A stretch of 64,000 nucleotides of DNA from Flavobacterium granuli (GTDB lineage Bacteria; Bacteroidota; Bacteroidia; Flavobacteriales; Flavobacteriaceae). This document shows, piece after piece, positions 57,175 through 64,000 of this stretch. The translations under genes were made by a program, and so were the position numbers. Every line of letters begins with the position of its first letter. The stretch's first letter is position 1. The stretch spans positions 62,001 to 126,000 of the forward strand of contig NZ_FQWO01000003.1 of NCBI RefSeq assembly GCF_900129705.1, written 5' to 3'. A model generated the notes under the pieces. The model was not told the DNA's origin. It did no database searches and was given only the letters and a program-made list of their open reading frames with translations.

Positions 57175-57185
57175 GTTTGGCGGTT

Positions 57186-58094
57186 TTAAGAAGTTGGATT
57201 AGTGTTGTTTGTCAATTTTAAAAATTGCTCTTCCAGGCTGTTTTTACGTTTTACTAAATGTCCTAAATTGATGTTTCTTTCAAAAAGGAATTTGTTTAAA
57301 ACGGCAGCTTCTAATTCGCTTTTCAAATAAACGAACACTTTTTCTTCTCCTTGTTTCACGCTCTCAACAGCGGGATGCGTTTTTAGAACAGCCATTAATT
57401 TTTCGGGATCCTCCGATTGCAATTCGAAGAAACCTTCATTTGACGAAATACCATCCACTAAACCGGCATATAAAATTTGGCCTTTTCTTAAAACCACAAC
57501 ATGCGAACAAACTTTTTCTACTTCATCCAATAAATGGGAAGCAAGAAGAATTGTTGTGCCTCCGGCGGCAACTTGCTTGATAATGTCCCTTATTTGATGA
57601 ATTCCTTGCGGATCTAATCCGTTAGTTGGTTCGTCTAGAATTAATATTTCAGGATCGTTCAAAAGGGCAGAGGCAATGGCTAAGCGTTGTTTCATTCCTA
57701 AAGAAAAAGTACTGAATTTACTGTTTTTTCTTTCGCTTAAGCCAACCAATTCCAGTTTTTCCTGAACTTTGCTATAACTGATGTTTTTTATTTTACATAC
57801 CAATTGAAGGTTTTGCTGCGCCGTCATATAAGGATAGAAATTAGGGCGCTCTATAATGGCGCCTACTTTTTTCAAAGCTTCATGCGTTTGCATTTTACCG
57901 TCAAACCAGCTGTATTCTCCTGAAGTTTTATTGACTACATTTAAAACTATTCCTAATGTTGTTGACTTTCCGCTTCCGTTGGGTCCTAAAATGCCATATA
58001 CGTGTCCTTTTTTTATATCGAAAGTCACATCTTTTAACGCCTGTAAACTGCCATAGCGCTTATTAAGATTTTTAATTGAGAGAATGGTTTCCAA
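57186..58094 (-). CDS. ABC transporter ATP-binding protein
   Basis: 302 residues. Walker A GPNGSGKST, signature FSLGMKQRLAIA (a normal variant of LSGGQ), Walker B LILDEPTNGLDP, switch His in LLASHLLDEV. The C-terminal ~85 residues form the regulatory extension found in CcmA/BcrA-like ATPases. It energises the permease downstream. Confidence 0.94.
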   Translation of the reverse strand: METILSIKNLNKRYGSLQALKDVTFDIKKGHVYGILGPNGSGKSTTLGIVLNVVNKTSGEYSWFDGKMQTHEALKKVGAIIERPNFYPYMTAQQNLQLVCKIKNISYSKVQEKLELVGLSERKNSKFSTFSLGMKQRLAIASALLNDPEILILDEPTNGLDPQGIHQIRDIIKQVAAGGTTILLASHLLDEVEKVCSHVVVLRKGQILYAGLVDGISSNEGFFELQSEDPEKLMAVLKTHPAVESVKQGEEKVFVYLKSELEAAVLNKFLFERNINLGHLVKRKNSLEEQFLKLTNNTNPTS

Positions 58095-58170
58095 AATGTT
58101 GTCTTTTTTAGTTTTTTATAAGACGAACGAATAGTGGAATTGTTACTCTTAATTGGTATTTAGTTTGGTC

Positions 58171-58560
58171 TTAAATCATTTTTGACATTTCTTTCAATTT
58201 CTCGGCTGTAATAGGTTTCATAATATAACCTTTCAAAAAAGTGTGTTTCTTAGCCATTTCGATATCAACAGGATCGATGGACGAGGTGACGATAAAAATA
58301 GAAATTTCTTTTTTTATGGGAAACAAAATGAACTCATCCAGAAACTGCCAGCCATCCATAACGGGCATGTTCAAGTCAAGTAGGATTCCATCCGGCAATT
58401 TGTCATTGTCATTGCTGTTTTTTTCCAGTTCTTCTAATGCGGATTGGGCATTGAAAAAAGCATGGACTTCATCGCAGGTTTGATTTTTTTTAATTAGCAT
58501 ACTCATTAATTTTACTGATAATTTATCATCGTCAATAATATAGAGTTTTTTATTTTTCAT
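58171..58560 (-). CDS. Single-domain response regulator
   Basis: 129 residues, receiver only. Acidic pocket IIDDDK, phosphoacceptor Asp62 in LDLNMPVMDGW, Lys in IMKPITAEKL. Its start overlaps the stop of the histidine kinase by 11 bases, so it is the cognate partner. Similar in sequence to the regulator at 45346-45756 (shared DLNMPVM and SSxIDPxDxExAKK). Confidence 0.93.
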   Translation of the reverse strand: MKNKKLYIIDDDKLSVKLMSMLIKKNQTCDEVHAFFNAQSALEELEKNSNDNDKLPDGILLDLNMPVMDGWQFLDEFILFPIKKEISIFIVTSSIDPVDIEMAKKHTFLKGYIMKPITAEKLKEMSKMI

Positions 58561-60379
58561 TTAAATATATTTTAAAAGTGGATCCTACACCCACTTCACT
58601 TTCAACTTCTATTTTTCCTTTCATGGCTTCGATTTGGTTTTTGGTGATAAATAAGCCAATACCTCTTGCGTCGCTATGGTCATGAAAAGTTTTGTACATA
58701 CCAAATATTTTGTGCCCATTTTTCTCCAGATTAATTCCCAAGCCATTGTCTTTGAAACTTATAATAGTATACTGTTCCTTGACTTCATAGTCTATTTCTA
58801 GAATGGTTGTTCTGTTAGGAGATTTATATTTAATGGCATTGGTAAAAAGATTAAGTAAAATACTTTCCAGATAGGCAGGAATTACACAGAGAGTTAAGTC
58901 TTCGGGAATATTGTCTATGACTGTAATTTTACTTTCTTTGATAATTAAGCTTAAGGTATTCTTTATTTTTTCGATTTCATCCTTCAATCGGATTTCTTTT
59001 TTTTCAATATTATTGCTTTTTTGAATGGTGATAATTTCGTTCAAAAATTCAATTGTTTGAGAAAGTTTATCTGTGGCTTCTTCAAAAAGGTCGATATAGG
59101 ATATTTTTTCTTCAACATCATGGGTGTCTTTCATCACTTCCAAAACCATAGATAAATTACTGCTATGGGAACGAATGTTATGAGAAATTATGTGAGCAAA
59201 ATTAAATAGCTTGTTGTTTTGATCATTCGTTACTTCTAGAAGTTTGTTGAGTTCTAGTTCTTTTTCTTTTCGAACGGTGATATCTCTTCCTACTCCTATG
59301 TAGTTGATTAAAGTATTTTCTTTGTCAAAAACAGGGTTGATGTTTAAATCATACCAGTATTTTTCTTTATTTTTTTTGTAATTAAGGATGGTGACTTTTA
59401 TACTTTTCTTGTCCTTAATCGCTTGTCTCATGATATCAGTTGTGTGTTGATTTGTCTCGGGACCTTTAGATAAGAAGCCTGGTGTGTTACCCACTATTTC
59501 ATCTAGGCTAAAGCCTGTAAGTTCAAGATAGGCTTTGTTTGCCCACACTGTTTTACCATTTGGATCGGCAATAATGATAGTATCTGTGGTTTCTGATACG
59601 GCAAGAGAAAGCATATTCATATAGGATTCATCGCTTTTTCGTTCAGAAATATCTCTAAAAAAACATACTAAGTAGTTTTTATCCCTAACATTAAATTTTT
59701 TTCCGGAAGCAATTTCTACGGGTAATATAGTTCCGCTTTTAGTTTGAATATAGGATTCCTTCACGGTATAATTGTCCTCTTCCGTATTTTGATTTAAGAT
59801 GTTTTCAATTTCGTTATTATAGTTTGCAGGAAATAATTTGGAATGATGCAAGCCAATTAATTCAGTAGTTGCGTAACCTGTAAGCTCTGATATTCTGGGA
59901 TTACAGTCTGTTATGTTTCCATTTGAAATATCAAAAATAAATATCGCATCATTGGCACTGGAGAAAATAGAAGAAAATTTCTCCACGCTCAGTTGCATCT
60001 CATTTATTAAATTTTGTTCTTTGGTAATATCCTGAAAAGTACCCAATAAGCGTCTGGGTTTTCCTTTTTTGAATACTACCTGACAGATACATTCCACATA
60101 TTTGATATTGTTTTTAGCTGTTGTAATTTGAAATGTTTCGCTAAAAGGTATACCTTGATTGATAGCTTGATCAATCAAGAATTTAATTCGATCTCTATTT
60201 TTTCCTTCAGTATAAAATCCAATGCCACTTCCTAGAACGGGGATGAAATCCTCAGGAACTTCTAGGATACATTTGGTGACAGCATCCCAGTAAGTGGAGC
60301 TTTTTTTAAGATTATGATCCCATATTCCAATTTTTGCCGATTGGGCAGCATTGAAATACAGCTTAAGCTTATTTTTCAT
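58550..60379 (-). CDS. Cytoplasmic triple-PAS histidine kinase
   Basis: 609 residues with no membrane helix or signal peptide. Three PAS/PAC units at about 10-120, 130-245 and 255-370. The phosphoacceptor is His400 in AHIISHNIRSHSSNL; the Pro that usually follows the H box is missing. The HATPase domain has DNGLGINL and GIGLFIT. It would sense an internal signal, for example redox or a small ligand through PAS. Same orientation as the ABC/T9SS genes. Confidence 0.92.
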   Translation of the reverse strand: MKNKLKLYFNAAQSAKIGIWDHNLKKSSTYWDAVTKCILEVPEDFIPVLGSGIGFYTEGKNRDRIKFLIDQAINQGIPFSETFQITTAKNNIKYVECICQVVFKKGKPRRLLGTFQDITKEQNLINEMQLSVEKFSSIFSSANDAIFIFDISNGNITDCNPRISELTGYATTELIGLHHSKLFPANYNNEIENILNQNTEEDNYTVKESYIQTKSGTILPVEIASGKKFNVRDKNYLVCFFRDISERKSDESYMNMLSLAVSETTDTIIIADPNGKTVWANKAYLELTGFSLDEIVGNTPGFLSKGPETNQHTTDIMRQAIKDKKSIKVTILNYKKNKEKYWYDLNINPVFDKENTLINYIGVGRDITVRKEKELELNKLLEVTNDQNNKLFNFAHIISHNIRSHSSNLSMVLEVMKDTHDVEEKISYIDLFEEATDKLSQTIEFLNEIITIQKSNNIEKKEIRLKDEIEKIKNTLSLIIKESKITVIDNIPEDLTLCVIPAYLESILLNLFTNAIKYKSPNRTTILEIDYEVKEQYTIISFKDNGLGINLEKNGHKIFGMYKTFHDHSDARGIGLFITKNQIEAMKGKIEVESEVGVGSTFKIYLNEK

Positions 60380-60712
60380 AACAGTAGGTTACTTAGTAAT
60401 TAATTTGAAATATATAGGGACAGCCAAATTTAAATTAAATTACTAAGTTTCGGGTGTTTTCTTTAGAAAAAAGAACATAGCGGCGGCTTTTTTTTTAAAG
60501 TTATTTCATTTTAGAGGTTTGAGTTTTTTGACTAAAAAAAGATGATATCTTATGTCTATTGTAAGTGATTAAAGGTTAGGTGATTATGTGTTTTGTTTTT
60601 TAGTCTTAACTATGAAGTGTAGAAGTGTTGCTAATTTATGGGGCATGAAGTAGTTGGTCAAATGCTGTTTTACGATTATAATTTAATGTAAATTTGTATC
60701 AAATAATTAGTA
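60380..60712. other. 333-bp divergent intergenic region
   Basis: No supported gene. It must contain the promoter of the triple-PAS kinase (minus strand) and of the hypothetical gene (plus strand). The visible element is the -7 box at 60689-60696. Confidence 0.6.
60689..60696 (+). promoter_or_regulatory. -7 box for the kinase-like hypothetical
   Basis: TAAATTTG, 17 bases before the ATG at 60713. Confidence 0.5.
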
Positions 60713-61762
60713 ATGGGAGACTCTTCGATACTGTTTAAAAAAATAACTTATCCTATAAATCAAGCACTTTCGGATTACCTAGAGCGGTATGATCGCGTCT
60801 CTAAGGTTCCTATTAGTTATGATGATTTGTTGCGTTTCTCTGGTGGCATTAGTGTTTATGATAAAAATGGTCAGGACACATTGTGGATTCGTGTCTATTA
60901 CAATGAATTTGAAAGTGCTGAAATTGATTTGACATTAAAAAAAATATATTCGCTTTTACTATCTGATGGAAATTTGGGTATTCTTAAATTCTTAAATGTC
61001 GATTCTATTGATTATTGCACTTTTGGAAATTCGAAGCCCTTTAGGATAAAAGTTCGAAATATTCTCAATGATAACTATACGCATTTTTATATAAAAAAGG
61101 CTGATGCTTCAAGGGTTTACGGATTAGAATTAGAGCATCTTCTCTCGCCTGATAAAATAAATTTTTTAGTTTATAAAGATACTCTGATAGAAGAGCACAT
61201 TATGGGAATTCCTGGTGATGTATTTATAAAAACGCTTTTAAGCGATTGTACCGAGACCGAAAAAGCGCAAATAGCCAAAGAATTCGTGAAATTCAATGAG
61301 CGTTGTATGATTCGCTTGCTAGGCGACATGCGCTCGTATAATTATGTGGTGGTTCCAACCCATGATTTTGACCAAGTGGTTTACAAAATACGCGCCATCG
61401 ATTTTGATCAACAATGTTATGAAGGGAATTTCAAGATATATCGCCCTCAGTTTTTTAAAGAAAATTATTCTCTGGTAAAATTGGTCAAAGATAAACTCCA
61501 AGACAGTTCAATCGACCAGTACAAAGATGAGGAAAGATCAGCTTTGGCTAAAAGAATTCATTCGGCCGAAAATAAAATTAAACGACTATTGCAAATCATG
61601 AGTGATGACAATATAGCCCCAAAAGAGAATCAAATGCAATTACAAATGGAATTGTATCGCTATACTAACGATATGAATTTTAAAAATGCAAAATCGATGG
61701 GATATATAATGAAAGCAGCATTTGAGTTTATTATCAGAAACTTTAAAAATGTCAATTATTAA
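60713..61762 (+). CDS. Conserved hypothetical with kinase-like catalytic motifs
   Basis: 349 residues, no signal peptide or membrane helix. No name is recognised, but the middle reads like an atypical kinase. A lysine strand FYIKKAD (Lys128/129) is followed by a helix with Glu139/141. LIEEHIMGIPGD (158-169) sits at the hinge position. RLLGDMRSYNYVV has Asp205 and Asn210 in the GDxxxxN spacing of aminoglycoside phosphotransferase-like catalytic loops. YKIRAIDFD has Asp230 where the metal-binding Asp of IDF/IDW occurs. Residues 275-349 form a helical tail. No glycine-rich ATP loop is obvious. Whether it phosphorylates a protein or a small molecule, or is a pseudokinase, is open. Confidence 0.75.
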   Translation: MGDSSILFKKITYPINQALSDYLERYDRVSKVPISYDDLLRFSGGISVYDKNGQDTLWIRVYYNEFESAEIDLTLKKIYSLLLSDGNLGILKFLNVDSIDYCTFGNSKPFRIKVRNILNDNYTHFYIKKADASRVYGLELEHLLSPDKINFLVYKDTLIEEHIMGIPGDVFIKTLLSDCTETEKAQIAKEFVKFNERCMIRLLGDMRSYNYVVVPTHDFDQVVYKIRAIDFDQQCYEGNFKIYRPQFFKENYSLVKLVKDKLQDSSIDQYKDEERSALAKRIHSAENKIKRLLQIMSDDNIAPKENQMQLQMELYRYTNDMNFKNAKSMGYIMKAAFEFIIRNFKNVNY

Positions 61763-61798
61763 ACTGCATTTTTTTTAAATTTAATTATTATTTGGATT

Positions 61799-62674
61799 AT
61801 GAAAAACTATATTTCATTAGCGACTGTATTTTTTTTATTAGCTTGTCAACAAAACTCTAGCCCCGTAAAGGAACTGTATTCTTTGCCTAAAAAGTTGAAA
61901 GAAGTTTCTGGAATCACCTATTCACAACAGTTAGATTTTATTTGGGCTTTGGAGGATAGTGGGAATCCAAATGTAATTTATGGTTTGGATGCTAATGGCG
62001 CTCTAGCCAAAACCATGACTATTACAAATGCTATAAATGTCGATTGGGAAGATATTACCCATGACAAGGAAGGGAACTTGTATATAGGTGATTTTGGAAA
62101 TAATGAAAATACGAGAAAGGATTTGTGTATTTATAAAATCGATACATCAGGATTAAAAAATGACAGTACTGCTTCAACCTCTAAAATCTCCTTTGCCTAT
62201 CCGGAACAAAAAGATTTTCCGCCTAAAAAGAAAGAATTATTTTATGATGTAGAAGGTTTTTTTGAGTTCAAAAACAATTTTTATTTGTTTACCAAAAACA
62301 GAAGTAAAGGATTTGATGGCACCACTTTTCTATACAAAGTCCCTAATAGTGCAGGTTTTCATCAAGCGCAGCTAGTAGGCAAGTTTAAAACATGTGGTGA
62401 CTACAATCATTGTGTGATTACAAGCGCCGCCATAAGTCCTGATGGATTAAAAGTTGTAATCTTGAGTCATGATAAAATTTGGTTATTCGAAAATTTTAAA
62501 GCTGATAATTTCTTGAGTGGAACAAAAACCGTATTTGATTTGAATCATTTTTCCCAAAAAGAAGCCATTTGTTTTAAGGACAATGATGTAGTACTTATTG
62601 CCGATGAAAAAACTAAAAAAATAGGAGGGAAGGTTTATGGGGTTAGCATCAAAAAACTAAAATCCAAATCCTAG
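61799..62674 (+). CDS. SdiA-regulated-like propeller lipoprotein
   Basis: 291 residues. Lipoprotein signal (FFLLAC, Cys16) followed by a domain that fits the SdiA-regulated family: LPKKLKEVSGITYS, FIWALEDSG, DWEDITHDKEGNLYIGDFGNN and the closing EAICFKDNDVVLIADE. Strand-rich, probably a beta-propeller facing the periplasm or surface. Function unknown. Its last 18 bases overlap the end of the convergent outer-membrane gene. Confidence 0.82.
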   Translation: MKNYISLATVFFLLACQQNSSPVKELYSLPKKLKEVSGITYSQQLDFIWALEDSGNPNVIYGLDANGALAKTMTITNAINVDWEDITHDKEGNLYIGDFGNNENTRKDLCIYKIDTSGLKNDSTASTSKISFAYPEQKDFPPKKKELFYDVEGFFEFKNNFYLFTKNRSKGFDGTTFLYKVPNSAGFHQAQLVGKFKTCGDYNHCVITSAAISPDGLKVVILSHDKIWLFENFKADNFLSGTKTVFDLNHFSQKEAICFKDNDVVLIADEKTKKIGGKVYGVSIKKLKSKS

Positions 62675-64000
62675 ACCAAAACTAATTCTTGCCTCTTCAT
62701 CAACGCTTTTGAAATAGGTGAGTCGGGCTGTAATCACATTCAAACCATTGAGCCAGAGTCCGCCGCCAATGGATTGATGCCATTTGCTAGAATCTTCGCC
62801 TTGAGCCCAAACTCTTCCATAGTCAAAACCGCCTAAAACGCCATAGGACATAGGTAGTAAACTTCGTTTTATTTTCCCCAAATTCCATCGCAAATCACTG
62901 CTTTGATAAAATGATTTATTGCCTAAAAAACGTTCGTTTCTATATCCTCGCAAATCATAATCACCGCCTAAAGTAGCCCCTTGATAAAACTCAAAATTGT
63001 TGTTTAATAATGTTTTTGCTTTTAGAATAGTAGCCAAAACTACTTTACCGGCCGGATCAATTTTATGATTAAAATTAAGTTTGCCTTCTAATGACGGAAA
63101 ATTTCTTTTGCTGTCATGTAGATCCATTTTCCAACTTCCGGCTATAGAAAAACCCATTCCCATGGTGGGAAGAGAGGCAACATCATAATTCTCAAAACTA
63201 TATTTTACTGTCGCTCCGGCAAATTGACGGTTTTGAAAAATAGTTTGATTGATTGTTGAAGGAAGGCTTATAAAGCGATTCTCTGTAGCTTCTACTTTTA
63301 TGTTCTCAAAGGAGGTTGCAATGTGAATTTCGCTTCCAGATGCTCCCACTTTTTTAATTGATGGAGCCACTTTTAGCATTTGGATGCGCACTCGATTGTA
63401 ATCCATACCCTCAAGCTCATCATTATTGATAGTTTCATTACCTGAACCAAAATAATTAATGGTGAAATTAGGACTCGTAATTTGTGTTTCTAAATCTAAA
63501 TCCCATTTCTTAATTAATTTGGGTAAATGCGCGTTGTATATAAATTCGTACCCATTAGTTGCAAAAAAGTAATTAGCAAGCAAATGATGCTTTTGAGTGT
63601 ATGGATTTTGATTGAATTTATTTATAGTATAGCTTGCGGTAAAACCTAATTTCACACCATTATCAGGATTGTAACCACCGGAAGGCAGGCCTGAAAAAGC
63701 ATTGTATTTTGGTTTTTCATAATCGTAAAGATTAGTTTCATAGTTGTCAGTCAATATAGTTTTGGTTTTTTTATCCACTGCATAGGAATTTGCTTTAGAC
63801 TTGAAATCATAAATTTTTACTTTATGACCATTTTCAATAGTATAAGAATCGTTATTTTGTCCGCCAATTAAACGAATTCGGATTGCTGATTTTTCGTTTC
63901 CTTTTATTTCAAAAATATCCTCATCATCTAGGCCGTAAATCCAAATGTTTTTGGTCTTTGGACTTGAATATTCTGTGGTGTATTGTAATTCATCGCCTTC
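62657..64000 (-). CDS. Outer-membrane barrel protein, C-terminal part
   Basis: The frame is open without a stop from 62657 to the window edge, giving 447 residues of a larger protein whose start lies outside. The upstream part (EYSSPKTKNIWIYGLDDED, IRIRLIGGQNNDSY) precedes a strand-rich barrel that ends ARISFGLGFGF. A C-terminal Phe is the BAM recognition signal. The barrel resembles the Omp85/D15-type barrel that follows a metallophosphoesterase domain in a large flavobacterial protein family (from memory), so the missing N-terminus may be that phosphoesterase. A GTG at 63778 is internal, not the start. Confidence 0.8.
   Translation of the reverse strand, partial: EGDELQYTTEYSSPKTKNIWIYGLDDEDIFEIKGNEKSAIRIRLIGGQNNDSYTIENGHKVKIYDFKSKANSYAVDKKTKTILTDNYETNLYDYEKPKYNAFSGLPSGGYNPDNGVKLGFTASYTINKFNQNPYTQKHHLLANYFFATNGYEFIYNAHLPKLIKKWDLDLETQITSPNFTINYFGSGNETINNDELEGMDYNRVRIQMLKVAPSIKKVGASGSEIHIATSFENIKVEATENRFISLPSTINQTIFQNRQFAGATVKYSFENYDVASLPTMGMGFSIAGSWKMDLHDSKRNFPSLEGKLNFNHKIDPAGKVVLATILKAKTLLNNNFEFYQGATLGGDYDLRGYRNERFLGNKSFYQSSDLRWNLGKIKRSLLPMSYGVLGGFDYGRVWAQGEDSSKWHQSIGGGLWLNGLNVITARLTYFKSVDEEARISFGLGFGF

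Noticed and set aside
63776..63778. GTG as the start of the last minus-strand gene
   Set aside because: The frame continues open and protein-like to the window edge, so the codon is internal.

Overview
The window comes from an AT-rich Flavobacteriia genome, most likely Flavobacterium or a close relative. Four things point there. Three giant secreted proteins end in a type IX secretion (T9SS) type B sorting domain. The bacillithiol enzyme BshC is present. Many intergenic regions carry the Bacteroidetes -7 promoter box TAnnTTTG, with no Shine-Dalgarno sequences before the genes. The order rpmB-rpmG-small DUF4295 protein-ftsY is the usual Bacteroidetes arrangement. I see no prophage, insertion sequence, integron or CRISPR array; this is chromosomal core sequence with some lineage-specific loci.

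Layout. 0-9 kb: lipoprotein, beta-carbonic anhydrase, O-methyltransferase-like enzyme, an unusual zinc-ribbon short-chain dehydrogenase-like protein, katG and an ABC-F ATPase. 9-16 kb: a 2-oxoacid dehydrogenase E2, a DEDDh exonuclease, an FAH-family enzyme coupled to an Hpt protein, cinA, rpmB/rpmG/DUF4295, ftsY and a 58-residue membrane protein. 16-21 kb: an NtrB/NtrC-like pair, then a convincing sigma-54 promoter in front of a Cys-rich small protein, a glutamate dehydrogenase, an Rnk/GreA-like factor and a helical protein. 21-27 kb: serine hydrolase, small lipoprotein, DciA-like DUF721 protein, ndk, bshC and an MHS-type transporter, with one structured noncoding element. 27-38 kb: a 1351-residue T9SS protein, a radical SAM protein, and a three-gene biotin-dependent acyl-CoA carboxylase operon. 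37-45 kb: lipoprotein amidase, rimO, FadL-type porin, a Tyr/Gly/Asn-rich lipoprotein, proS, three tandem tRNA-Glu genes and rpsT. 45-60 kb: a kinase/regulator pair, typA, then on the minus strand a run of histidine kinase, response regulator, ABC ATPase, ABC permease and two T9SS proteins. 60-64 kb: a conserved hypothetical with kinase-like catalytic motifs, a SdiA-regulated-like lipoprotein, and the C-terminal end of an outer-membrane barrel protein running off the window.

Most interesting points: (1) the NtrBC/sigma-54 module with a candidate operator and -24/-12 promoter driving a Cys-rich protein/GDH/Rnk-like cluster; (2) the 349-residue hypothetical at 60713-61762, whose GDxRxxxN and IDFD motifs have the spacing of aminoglycoside phosphotransferase-like kinases; (3) the closely packed sensor/regulator/ABC/T9SS gene run at 49.5-60.4 kb; (4) a short-chain dehydrogenase fold lacking the catalytic tyrosine and carrying a zinc ribbon; (5) an intergenic-type micro-repeat found in frame inside a radical SAM gene. 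All family assignments come from reading motifs; no database search was run.
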